A stretch of DNA of 64,000 nucleotides from Daphnia carinata (lineage: Eukaryota; Arthropoda; Branchiopoda; Diplostraca; Daphniidae). Shown here piece by piece: positions 53,261 to 64,000 of this stretch. Location of the stretch: the NCBI RefSeq assembly GCF_022539665.2, contig NC_081335.1:8773797-8837796 (forward strand), read 5' to 3'. The notes beneath the pieces were generated by a model. The model did not search any database and was not told the origin of the DNA. It saw only the letters and a list, made by a program, of their open reading frames with translations. The stretch's first letter is position 1. Each line of letters begins with the position of its first letter. Made by a program: the position numbers and the translations under genes.

Positions 53261-54529
53261 ACAAAACAAAGGGTTACCGACATAGTTTCTATACAATGAT
53301 GAGGCAAAAAAGAGATGAAATGATACGTGCGTTTCAGCTATTCGCCTCGGCTTCAACAGGAGAAACACTGAAAGATACTTAAGCATTTTCGCGAATTAAG
53401 TTTCGTCAAGCAGACGATTTTGGAAGGCAATCACAGTTTGAGCAATAATGTAAATCATTCTGACATCCAACGACATTGTTAATACCCTTGGATGACGCTA
53501 CAAAAATCGGTCCTTCACCCACACTTTCAACTCAACTTAATACAAGACGCCTTTTCCTGGGGGTATTTACGTCAAAAGTGTCAAACTGTAGGACTAAAAA
53601 GGAAAAATGGGAAAGCAAGAAACTGGGCAATTGGTAGCTGCATATATCTTTACTTTGAATCACACATGGACCAAGAACTGCCCACAACTTTAACATATAT
53701 ACAGAAAAACTAATTCTAATGTAATAAAACTGTTACCTATTGCATACTATTTGTTAGATTTGCCAATCTTTTTCTTGTGAGTAACTGATGAAACATTTGC
53801 TCCAAGTGGCTTCCAAACTACAACAGAGAAACTGAAATAAATTATATTCCACTATATAAAAAGCTAAATTAAATTATAACTAAATTTATAAAACATACCA
53901 TACTAAATGCTAGCTGTGTGAAGAGTAATCACCATTGTGAATATTTGTCACATTACTCTGGTACTTACTGGTACAGTTCGACATTGCATCTGTTTGCTGT
54001 ATTTGTTAAGTCTTGTTGAATTTTTGTGAGGATGTTGCACGAAACTAACGGAACTTCAACGAAGAATTATTTCATTATTTGCACATGCCTCAGGAAATTT
54101 TGATAACTAAATACTCACTGTTTTTTCAACCAGCTTGAAGACAATAAGATTCATGGGGCCAACACCACCAGTCTAATAGTTGATAGATCTAAATTGTTAA
54201 AGCCACCTCCACCGTTATCTAACAAACCCTAAAGAAGAAAAAATGTTTGGTGGCTAAAGCCCCAATAAAGAAAACCTATATGAATACTTGTATTGAATTG
54301 AACAAATATTCCAATTAAATGCTACCTTAATGCCAAATGAGTTTGAACATGAGCTGCCCTCTTAATATGTTATTGATTCAATCTCTCATTGTTCATTTAG
54401 CCCCTACATTAAACGAAGCAAAAAACCTAAAAGGAAGAAAAAAATTATGGTTTACTAATAATACTATTATGCCAATAAAGAAAATAAATGTTACAACGAA
54501 CACACTGCTTAGGAGTAAAAAAAACAACA
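53261..54529. other. AT-rich spacer
   Basis: The continuation of the repeat interrupted by the transposon, then spacer. No gene is recognised; the 73-codon frame at 53492 has no motif. Confidence 0.35.
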
Positions 54530-55300
54530 CTAAAAGGCGGGATATTTTTTGCAGGAAGACCAAAAATGCGGTAAAAATTTTGCGGAAAGGACACTAAAAT
54601 GCGGGAAAATTTTGCGGAAAGGTTGCTAAAATGCTTAATTTTTTTGTGGAACATACACTAAAATGCGGGAATTTTTTTTGCGGAACAGACACTAAAATGC
54701 GGGAAAAATTTTGTGGAAAGGACACTAAAATGCGGGATTTTTTTGCGGAAAGGGGGCTTTTATGCGGGAATTTTTTTGCGGAACAAACACTAAATTGCGG
54801 GAAAAATTTTGCGGAAAGGCGGCTAAAATGCGGTAAAGTTTTTGCGGAACAAACACTAAAACGCGGGAAAAATTTTGCGGAAAGGTAACTAAAATGCGGG
54901 AAATTATTTGCGGAACAGACACTAAATTGCGGGAAAACTTTTGCGGAAACGAAGTAAAATGTGGGATTTTTTGCGGAAAGGGGCTAAAACGCGGGATTTT
55001 TTTGCGGAACATACACTAAAGTGCGGAAAAATTTTGCGGAAAACTGGCTAAAATGCGGGTTTTTTTTGCGGAAAGCTGGCTAAAATGTGGGATTTTTTTT
55101 GCAGAAAGCTGGCTAAAATGCGGGAATTTTTGCGGAACAGACACTAAAGTGCGGGAAAATGTTGCGGAAATGGTGGTTAAAATGCGGGATTTTTTTGCGG
55201 AAAGGGGGCTAAAATGCGGGAAATGTTTGCGGAACACACACTAAAATGCGTGATTTTCTGCGGAAAGGTGGCTAAAATGCGGGAAAATGTTTGCGGAACA
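54530..55300. repeat. Two-part minisatellite beside the telomere
   Basis: Two alternating half-units of 31-33 bases: TTTTGCGGAAAGGTGGCTAA and TTTTGCGGAACAGACACTAA, each followed by AATGCGGG. The A/T run between them varies in length. About 23 half-units occur, and the array stops inside a half-unit exactly where TTAGG begins. Frames on both strands are by-products of the repeat. Confidence 0.85.
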
Positions 55301-55642
55301 GGTTAGGTTAGGTTAGGTTAGGTTAGGTTAGGTTAGGTTAGGTTAGGTTAGGTTAGGTTAGGTTAGGTTAGGTTAGGTTAGGTTAGGTAAGGTTAGGTTA
55401 GGTTAGGTTAGGTTAGGTTAGGTTAGGTTAGGTTAGGTTAGGTTAGGTTAGGTTAGGTTAGGTTAGGTTAGGTTAGGTTAGGTTAGGTTAGGTTAGGTTA
55501 GGTTAGGTTAGGTTAGGTTAGGTTAGGTTAGGTTAGGTTAGGTTAGGTTAGGTTAGGTTAGGTTAGGTTAGGTTAGGTTAGGTTAGGTTAGGTTAGGTTA
55601 GGTTAGGTTAGGTTAGGTTAGGGTAGGTTAGGTTAGGTTAGG
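55301..55642 (+). repeat. Internal TTAGG telomere block
   Basis: About 68 tandem TTAGG repeats with single-base variants near 55389 and 55621. It has the same orientation as the terminal block, so it could be an older chromosome end now covered by the satellite. Confidence 0.95.
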
Positions 55643-55855
55643 TCTTGATATCCCGTTGAGTTAGTGCCGGAATCGAAGGTTAGGTTAGGTCGAAGGCCCT
55701 TTCAGAGGAATAGTATACTTTTCGCAATCAGAATTTAGGCTAAGGTGCGACCACGCACAGGAATGTCAGAATCGACACTGATTGCGAAGCAATCAGCCAC
55801 CAATTAGCCTAGGAGAAAGCCACGCCGCGTAAGCCCACGTGTCCCTTCCATCCCG
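55643..55855. repeat. Rearranged partial satellite unit
   Basis: Matches the 436-bp unit but differs in two ways. Eighteen or so bases carrying the first T-arm-like motif are replaced by GGTTAGGTTAGG. The stretch from GTCAGAAT to CGACACTG, holding the tRNA-like element and the worn telomere stretch, is missing. It forms the inner edge of the array. Confidence 0.85.
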
Positions 55856-58800
55856 TCTTGATATCCCGTTGAGTTAGTGCCGGAATCGAACCGGTAGTCC
55901 TTCCGGAGTCGAACCGGGAGCCCTTTCAGAGGAATAGTATACTTTTCGCAATCAGAATTGGTAGGCTAAGGTGCGACCACGCACAGGAATGTCAGAATAG
56001 ACCACACCTGTCTGGGAGTTGAACCACAGACCTTTGGCTTGCCGGGCCAACGCTCTAACCACTGAGCTACTAGGTGATACTATTCTCTTACTTGACTCAT
56101 GTGTTCTGTTGTGTATTTTTTGGGGGCGATCTCATTTACAACGCTGGTAACGGGTTAGGTTAGGCCAGGTTTGTAAGGTTAGATTATGTTATGTAGGTTA
56201 ATTGATGATCGACACTGATTGCGAAGCAATCAGCCACCAATTAGCCTAGGAGAAAGCCACGCCGCGTAAGCCCACGTGTCCCTTCCATCCCGTCTTGATA
56301 TCCCGTTGAGTTAGTGCCGGAATCGAACCGGTAGTCCTTCCGGAGTCGAACCGGGAGCCCTTTCAGAGGAATAGTATACTTTTCGCAATCAGAATTGGTA
56401 GGCTAAGGTGCGACCACGCACAGGAATGTCAGAATAGACCACACCTGTCTGGGAGTTGAACCACAGACCTTTGGCTTGCCGGGCCAACGCTCTAACCACT
56501 GAGCTACTAGGTGATACTATTCTCTTACTTGACTCATGTGTTCTGTTGTGTATTTTTTGGGGGCGATCTCATTTACAACGCTGGTAACGGGTTAGGTTAG
56601 GCCAGGTTTGTAAGGTTAGATTATGTTATGTAGGTTAATTGATGATCGACACTGATTGCGAAGCAATCAGCCACCAATTAGCCTAGGAGAAAGCCACGCC
56701 GCGTAAGCCCACGTGTCCCTTCCATCCCGTCTTGATATCCCGTTGAGTTAGTGCCGGAATCGAACCGGTAGTCCTTCCGGAGTCGAACCGGGAGCCCTTT
56801 CAGAGGAATAGTATACTTTTCGCAATCAGAATTGGTAGGCTAAGGTGCGACCACGCACAGGAATGTCAGAATAGACCACACCTGTCTGGGAGTTGAACCA
56901 CAGACCTTTGGCTTGCCGGGCCAACGCTCTAACCACTGAGCTACTAGGTGATACTATTCTCTTACTTGACTCATGTGTTCTGTTGTGTATTTTTTGGGGG
57001 CGATCTCATTTACAACGCTGGTAACGGGTTAGGTTAGGCCAGGTTTGTAAGGTTAGATTATGTTATGTAGGTTAATTGATGATCGACACTGATTGCGAAG
57101 CAATCAGCCACCAATTAGCCTAGGAGAAAGCCACGCCGCGTAAGCCCACGTGTCCCTTCCATCCCGTCTTGATATCCCGTTGAGTTAGTGCCGGAATCGA
57201 ACCGGTAGTCCTTCCGGAGTCGAACCGGGAGCCCTTTCAGAGGAATAGTATACTTTTCGCAATCAGAATTGGTAGGCTAAGGTGCGACCACGCACAGGAA
57301 TGTCAGAATAGACCACACCTGTCTGGGAGTTGAACCACAGACCTTTGGCTTGCCGGGCCAACGCTCTAACCACTGAGCTACTAGGTGATACTATTCTCTT
57401 ACTTGACTCATGTGTTCTGTTGTGTATTTTTTGGGGGCGATCTCATTTACAACGCTGGTAACGGGTTAGGTTAGGCCAGGTTTGTAAGGTTAGATTATGT
57501 TATGTAGGTTAATTGATGATCGACACTGATTGCGAAGCAATCAGCCACCAATTAGCCTAGGAGAAAGCCACGCCGCGTAAGCCCACGTGTCCCTTCCATC
57601 CCGTCTTGATATCCCGTTGAGTTAGTGCCGGAATCGAACCGGTAGTCCTTCCGGAGTCGAACCGGGAGCCCTTTCAGAGGAATAGTATACTTTTCGCAAT
57701 CAGAATTGGTAGGCTAAGGTGCGACCACGCACAGGAATGTCAGAATAGACCACACCTGTCTGGGAGTTGAACCACAGACCTTTGGCTTGCCGGGCCAACG
57801 CTCTAACCACTGAGCTACTAGGTGATACTATTCTCTTACTTGACTCATGTGTTCTGTTGTGTATTTTTTGGGGGCGATCTCATTTACAACGCTGGTAACG
57901 GGTTAGGTTAGGCCAGGTTTGTAAGGTTAGATTATGTTATGTAGGTTAATTGATGATCGACACTGATTGCGAAGCAATCAGCCACCAATTAGCCTAGGAG
58001 AAAGCCACGCCGCGTAAGCCCACGTGTCCCTTCCATCCCGTCTTGATATCCCGTTGAGTTAGTGCCGGAATCGAACCGGTAGTCCTTCCGGAGTCGAACC
58101 GGGAGCCCTTTCAGAGGAATAGTATACTTTTCGCAATCAGAATTGGTAGGCTAAGGTGCGACCACGCACAGGAATGTCAGAATAGACCACACCTGTCTGG
58201 GAGTTGAACCACAGACCTTTGGCTTGCCGGGCCAACGCTCTAACCACTGAGCTACTAGGTGATACTATTCTCTTACTTGACTCATGTGTTCTGTTGTGTA
58301 TTTTTGGGGGCGATCTCATTTACAACGCTGGTAACGGGTTAGGTTAGGCCAGGTTTGTAAGGTTAGATTATGTTATGTAGGTTAATTGATGATCGACACT
58401 GATTGCGAAGCAATCAGCCACCAATTAGCCTAGGAGAAAGCCACGCCGCGTAAGCCCACGTGTCCCTTCCATCCCGTCTTGATATCCCGTTGAGTTAGTG
58501 CCGGAATCGAACCGGTAGTCCTTCCGGAGTCGAACCGGGAGCCCTTTCAGAGGAATAGTATACTTTTCGCAATCAGAATTGGTAGGCTAAGGTGCGACCA
58601 CGCACAGGAATGTCAGAATAGACCACACCTGTCTGGGAGTTGAACCACAGACCTTTGGCTTGCCGGGCCAACGCTCTAACCACTGAGCTACTAGGTGATA
58701 CTATTCTCTTACTTGACTCATGTGTTCTGTTGTGTATTTTTGGGGGCGATCTCATTTACAACGCTGGTAACGGGTTAGGTTAGGCCAGGTTTGTAAGGTT

Positions 58801-61800
58801 AGATTATGTTATGTAGGTTAATTGATGATCGACACTGATTGCGAAGCAATCAGCCACCAATTAGCCTAGGAGAAAGCCACGCCGCGTAAGCCCACGTGTC
58901 CCTTCCATCCCGTCTTGATATCCCGTTGAGTTAGTGCCGGAATCGAACCGGTAGTCCTTCCGGAGTCGAACCGGGAGCCCTTTCAGAGGAATAGTATACT
59001 TTTCGCAATCAGAATTGGTAGGCTAAGGTGCGACCACGCACAGGAATGTCAGAATAGACCACACCTGTCTGGGAGTTGAACCACAGACCTTTGGCTTGCC
59101 GGGCCAACGCTCTAACCACTGAGCTACTAGGTGATACTATTCTCTTACTTGACTCATGTGTTCTGTTGTGTATTTTTGGGGGCGATCTCATTTACAACGC
59201 TGGTAACGGGTTAGGTTAGGCCAGGTTTGTAAGGTTAGATTATGTTATGTAGGTTAATTGATGATCGACACTGATTGCGAAGCAATCAGCCACCAATTAG
59301 CCTAGGAGAAAGCCACGCCGCGTAAGCCCACGTGTCCCTTCCATCCCGTCTTGATATCCCGTTGAGTTAGTGCCGGAATCGAACCGGTAGTCCTTCCGGA
59401 GTCGAACCGGGAGCCCTTTCAGAGGAATAGTATACTTTTCGCAATCAGAATTGGTAGGCTAAGGTGCGACCACGCACAGGAATGTCAGAATAGACCACAC
59501 CTGTCTGGGAGTTGAACCACAGACCTTTGGCTTGCCGGGCCAACGCTCTAACCACTGAGCTACTAGGTGATACTATTCTCTTACTTGACTCATGTGTTCT
59601 GTTGTGTATTTTTGGGGGCGATCTCATTTACAACGCTGGTAACGGGTTAGGTTAGGCCAGGTTTGTAAGGTTAGATTATGTTATGTAGGTTAATTGATGA
59701 TCGACACTGATTGCGAAGCAATCAGCCACCAATTAGCCTAGGAGAAAGCCACGCCGCGTAAGCCCACGTGTCCCTTCCATCCCGTCTTGATATCCCGTTG
59801 AGTTAGTGCCGGAATCGAACCGGTAGTCCTTCCGGAGTCGAACCGGGAGCCCTTTCAGAGGAATAGTATACTTTTCGCAATCAGAATTGGTAGGCTAAGG
59901 TGCGACCACGCACAGGAATGTCAGAATAGACCACACCTGTCTGGGAGTTGAACCACAGACCTTTGGCTTGCCGGGCCAACGCTCTAACCACTGAGCTACT
60001 AGGTGATACTATTCTCTTACTTGACTCATGTGTTCTGTTGTGTATTTTTGGGGGCGATCTCATTTACAACGCTGGTAACGGGTTAGGTTAGGCCAGGTTT
60101 GTAAGGTTAGATTATGTTATGTAGGTTAATTGATGATCGACACTGATTGCGAAGCAATCAGCCACCAATTAGCCTAGGAGAAAGCCACGCCGCGTAAGCC
60201 CACGTGTCCCTTCCATCCCGTCTTGATATCCCGTTGAGTTAGTGCCGGAATCGAACCGGTAGTCCTTCCGGAGTCGAACCGGGAGCCCTTTCAGAGGAAT
60301 AGTATACTTTTCGCAATCAGAATTGGTAGGCTAAGGTGCGACCACGCACAGGAATGTCAGAATAGACCACACCTGTCTGGGAGTTGAACCACAGACCTTT
60401 GGCTTGCCGGGCCAACGCTCTAACCACTGAGCTACTAGGTGATACTATTCTCTTACTTGACTCATGTGTTCTGTTGTGTATTTTTTGGGGGCGATCTCAT
60501 TTACAACGCTGGTAACGGGTTAGGTTAGGCCAGGTTTGTAAGGTTAGATTATGTTATGTAGGTTAATTGATGATCGACACTGATTGCGAAGCAATCAGCC
60601 ACCAATTAGCCTAGGAGAAAGCCACGCCGCGTAAGCCCACGTGTCCCTTCCATCCCGTCTTGATATCCCGTTGAGTTAGTGCCGGAATCGAACCGGTAGT
60701 CCTTCCGGAGTCGAACCGGGAGCCCTTTCAGAGGAATAGTATACTTTTCGCAATCAGAATTGGTAGGCTAAGGTGCGACCACGCACAGGAATGTCAGAAT
60801 AGACCACACCTGTCTGGGAGTTGAACCACAGACCTTTGGCTTGCCGGGCCAACGCTCTAACCACTGAGCTACTAGGTGATACTATTCTCTTACTTGACTC
60901 ATGTGTTCTGTTGTGTATTTTTGGGGGCGATCTCATTTACAACGCTGGTAACGGGTTAGGTTAGGCCAGGTTTGTAAGGTTAGATTATGTTATGTAGGTT
61001 AATTGATGATCGACACTGATTGCGAAGCAATCAGCCACCAATTAGCCTAGGAGAAAGCCACGCCGCGTAAGCCCACGTGTCCCTTCCATCCCGTCTTGAT
61101 ATCCCGTTGAGTTAGTGCCGGAATCGAACCGGTAGTCCTTCCGGAGTCGAACCGGGAGCCCTTTCAGAGGAATAGTATACTTTTCGCAATCAGAATTGGT
61201 AGGCTAAGGTGCGACCACGCACAGGAATGTCAGAATAGACCACACCTGTCTGGGAGTTGAACCACAGACCTTTGGCTTGCCGGGCCAACGCTCTAACCAC
61301 TGAGCTACTAGGTGATACTATTCTCTTACTTGACTCATGTGTTCTGTTGTGTATTTTTTGGGGGCGATCTCATTTACAACGCTGGTAACGGGTTAGGTTA
61401 GGCCAGGTTTGTAAGGTTAGATTATGTTATGTAGGTTAATTGATGATCGACACTGATTGCGAAGCAATCAGCCACCAATTAGCCTAGGAGAAAGCCACGC
61501 CGCGTAAGCCCACGTGTCCCTTCCATCCCGTCTTGATATCCCGTTGAGTTAGTGCCGGAATCGAACCGGTAGTCCTTCCGGAGTCGAACCGGGAGCCCTT
61601 TCAGAGGAATAGTATACTTTTCGCAATCAGAATTGGTAGGCTAAGGTGCGACCACGCACAGGAATGTCAGAATAGACCACACCTGTCTGGGAGTTGAACC
61701 ACAGACCTTTGGCTTGCCGGGCCAACGCTCTAACCACTGAGCTACTAGGTGATACTATTCTCTTACTTGACTCATGTGTTCTGTTGTGTATTTTTTGGGG

Positions 61801-61827
61801 GCGATCTCATTTACAACGCTGGTAACG
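55856..61827. repeat. Subtelomeric satellite, 14 units of 436/437 bp
   Basis: Units start at TCTTGATATCCCG at 55856, 56293, 56730, 57167, 57604, 58041, 58477, 58913, 59349, 59785, 60221, 60658, 61094 and 61531. The main difference is six or five T residues before GGGGGCG, which gives 437 or 436 bases. Each unit carries, in order, two opposed-strand T-arm-like motifs, a tRNA-like element on the minus strand, a worn TTAGG-derived stretch, and the hairpin GATTGC-GAA-GCAATC. The last unit breaks off inside its telomere-like stretch and runs into the terminal TTAGG block. Confidence 0.97.
56004..56076 (-). tRNA. tRNA-like element of satellite, first of 14
   Basis: Minus strand. The A-box TAGCTCAGTGGTTAGAGC and B-box GGTTCAACTCC are intact, and the anticodon stem TTGGC/GCCAA is perfect with loop CCGGCAA, placing GGC (Ala) at the anticodon. 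The acceptor stem CACCTAG/ACAGGTG pairs in five of seven positions, the T-stem has mismatches, and position 33 is C rather than T. A transcribed but non-standard tRNA-like RNA, or a pseudogene, is more likely than a working tRNA. Further copies are at 56441-56513, 56878-56950, 57315-57387, 57752-57824, 58189-58261, 58625-58697, 59061-59133, 59497-59569, 59933-60005, 60369-60441, 60806-60878, 61242-61314 and 61679-61751. Confidence 0.55.
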
Positions 61828-64000
61828 GGTTAGGTTATTAGGTTAGGTTAGGTTAGGTTAGGTTAGGTTAGGTTAGGTTAGGTTAGGTTAGGTTAGGTTA
61901 GGTTAGGTTAGGTTAGGTTAGGTTAGGTTAGGTTAGGTTAGGTTAGGTTAGGTTAGGTTAGGTTAGGTTAGGTTAGGTTAGGTTAGGTTAGGTTAGGTTA
62001 GGTTAGGTTAGGTTAGGTTAGGTTAGGTTAGGTTAGGTTAGGTTAGGTTAGGTTAGGTTAGGTTAGGTTAGGTTAGGTTAGGTTAGGTTAGGTTAGGTTA
62101 GGTTAGGTTAGGTTAGGTTAGGTTAGGTTAGGTTAGGTTAGGTTAGGTTAGGTTAGGTTAGGTTAGGTTAGGTTAGGTTAGGTTAGGTTAGGTTAGGTTA
62201 GGTTAGGTTAGGTTAGGTTAGGTTAGGTTAGGTTAGGTTAGGTTAGGTTAGGTTAGGTTAGGTTAGGTTAGGTTAGGTTAGGTTAGGTTAGGTTAGGTTA
62301 GGTTAGGTTAGGTTAGGTTAGGTTAGGTTAGGTTAGGTTAGTTTAGGTTAGGTTAGGTTAGGTTAGGTTAGGTTAGGTTAGGTTAGGTTAGGTTAGGTTA
62401 GGTTAGGTTAGGTTAGGTTAGGTTAGGTTAGGTTAGGTTAGGTTAGGTTAGGTTAGGTTAGGTTAGGTTAGGTTAGGTTAGGTTAGGTTAGGTTAGGTTA
62501 GGTTAGGTTAGGTTAGGTTAGGTTAGGTTAGGTTAGGTTAGGTTAGGTTAGGTTAGGTTAGGTTAGGTTAGGTTAGGTTAGGTTAGGTTAGGTTAGGTTA
62601 GGTTAGGTTAGGTTAGGTTAGGTTAGGTTAGGTTAGGTTAGGTTAGGTTAGGTTAGGTTAGGTTAGGTTAGGTTAGGTTAGGTTAGGTTAGGTTAGGTTA
62701 GGTTAGGTTAGGTTAGGTTAGGTTAGGTTAGGTTAGGTTAGGTTAGGTTAGGTTAGGTTAGGTTAGGTTAGGTTAGGTTAGGTTAGGTTAGGTTAGGTTA
62801 GGTTAGGTTAGGTTAGGTTAGGTTAGGTTAGGTTAGGTTAGGTTAGGTTAGGTTAGGTTAGGTTAGGTTAGGTTAGGTTAGGTTAGGTTAGGTTAGGTTA
62901 GGTTAGGTTAGGTTAGGTTAGGTTAGGTTAGGTTAGGTTAGGTTAGGTTAGGTTAGGTTAGGTTAGGTTAGGTTAGGTTAGGTTAGGTTAGGTTAGGTTA
63001 GGTTAGGTTAGGTTAGGTTAGGTTAGGTTAGGTTAGGTTAGGTTAGGTTAGGTTAGGTTAGGTTAGGTTAGGTTAGGTTAGGTTAGGTTAGGTTAGGTTA
63101 GGTTAGGTTAGGTTAGGTTAGGTTAGGTTAGGTTAGGTTAGGTTAGGTTAGGTTAGGTTAGGTTAGGTTAGGTTAGGTTAGGTTAGGTTAGGTTAGGTTA
63201 GGTTAGGTTAGGTTAGGTTAGGTTAGGTTAGGTTAGGTTAGGTTAGGTTAGGTTAGGTTAGGTTAGGTTAGGTTAGGTTAGGTTAGGTTAGGTTAGGTTA
63301 GGTTAGGTTAGGTTAGGTTAGGTTAGGTTAGGTTAGGTTAGGTTAGGTTAGGTTAGGTTAGGTTAGGTTAGGTTAGGTTAGGTTAGGTTAGGTTAGGTTA
63401 GGTTAGGTTAGGTTAGGTTAGGTTAGGTTAGGTTAGGTTAGGTTAGGTTAGGTTAGGTTAGGTTAGGTTAGGTTAGGTTAGGTTAGGTTAGGTTAGGTTA
63501 GGTTAGGTTAGGTTAGGTTAGGTTAGGTTAGGTTAGGTTAGGTTAGGTTAGGTTAGGTTAGGTTAGGTTAGGTTAGGTTAGGTTAGGTTAGGTTAGGTTA
63601 GGTTAGGTTAGGTTAGGTTAGGTTAGGTTAGGTTAGGTTAGGTTAGGTTAGGTTAGGTTAGGTTAGGTTAGGTTAGGTTAGGTTAGGTTAGGTTAGGTTA
63701 GGTTAGGTTAGGTTAGGTTAGGTTAGGTTAGGGGTTAGGTTAGGTTAGGTTAGGTTAGGTTAGGTTAGGTTAGGTTAGGTTAGGTTAGGTTAGGTTAGGT
63801 TAGGTTAGGTTAGGTTAGGTTAGGTTAGGTTAGGTTAGGTTAGGTTAGGTTAGGTTAGGTTAGGTTAGGTTAGGTTAGGTTAGGTTAGGTTAGGTTAGGT
63901 TAGGTTAGGTTAGGTTAGGTTAGGTTAGGTTAGGTTAGGTTAGGTTAGGTTAGGTTAGGTTAGGTTAGGTTAGGTTAGGTTAGGTTAGGTTAGGTTAGGT
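61828..64000 (+). repeat. Terminal TTAGG telomere repeat
   Basis: About 430 tandem TTAGG repeats reaching the last base. TTAGG is the ancestral arthropod telomere repeat, and the G-rich strand points to the right end as it should at a chromosome tip. Rare variants occur near 61838 (TTATTAGG), 62341 (GTTTAGG) and 63731 (GGGG, which shifts the phase of the repeat). The window therefore probably ends at or near the physical end of a chromosome. Confidence 0.97.

Noticed and set aside
54631-55244. Frames in the two-part minisatellite
   Set aside because: Same reason: repetitive frames on both strands with no start context or domain.
58137-60936. Repeated 60-codon minus-strand frames in the satellite units
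   Set aside because: They run across the tRNA-like element and are absent from the units with one extra T. A single-base change in a T run opens or closes them, so they are by-products.
55856-61827. CRISPR array
   Set aside because: Units are 436 bp, nearly identical throughout, with no short repeat and unique spacer pattern, in a eukaryotic chromosome end.
61828-64000. Vertebrate-type TTAGGG telomere
   Set aside because: The period is five bases (TTAGG) throughout, which is the arthropod form.

Overview
The window is eukaryotic nuclear DNA from a crustacean, most likely the water flea Daphnia. Its right-hand end is a chromosome end: more than 2 kb of the arthropod telomere repeat TTAGG runs to the last base, with the G-rich strand reading 5' to 3' towards the right, as expected at a right-hand telomere. 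The genes have many short introns of about 55-120 bases with GT-AG borders, and the gene set (tandem secreted carboxylesterases, an astacin, an animal GH7 cellulase) fits a branchiopod. I rebuilt exon structures by hand, checking reading-frame phase at each junction; none has transcript support.

Region 1 (1-24 kb) is ordinary gene-rich DNA. It holds a small secreted protein gene with a TATA box, two tandem carboxylesterases with the same eleven-exon structure, an astacin metalloprotease with a C-terminal ShKT module (minus strand), an ABHD18-type hydrolase, a tRNA-Asp, a secreted protein of uncertain family with a probable GC-AG intron, a PKA-like kinase (minus) and a short GH7 cellulase (minus). 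Several secreted hydrolases together (esterases, protease, cellulase) suggest extracellular or digestive roles, but nothing shows that they work as one pathway.

Region 2 (24-37 kb) is sparser. It holds a candidate 36-residue membrane microprotein, some weak exon candidates, a clear HIF prolyl hydroxylase (EGLN/PHD type), a possible 134-residue novel gene and an intronless F-box/WD-like gene on the minus strand.

Region 3 (37-55 kb) is AT-rich and repeat-rich. It contains a cluster of tRNA-like elements on both strands, tandem exon-like repeats, diverged copies of a kilobase-scale repeat and several minisatellites. A 4.4-kb inverted-repeat DNA transposon resembling a Mutator-like element, with a SWIM and PHD-finger protein, is inserted in one of the repeat copies; the related copies preserve the empty site.

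Region 4 (54.5-64 kb) is the chromosome end. A two-part minisatellite leads to a short TTAGG block, then a partial unit, then 14 near-identical 436/437-bp tandem units, then the long terminal TTAGG block. Every unit carries a tRNA-like sequence on the minus strand (anticodon position GGC), two more T-arm-like motifs, and a worn stretch of telomere repeat. This tRNA-bearing satellite inside telomeric DNA is the most unusual structure in the window.
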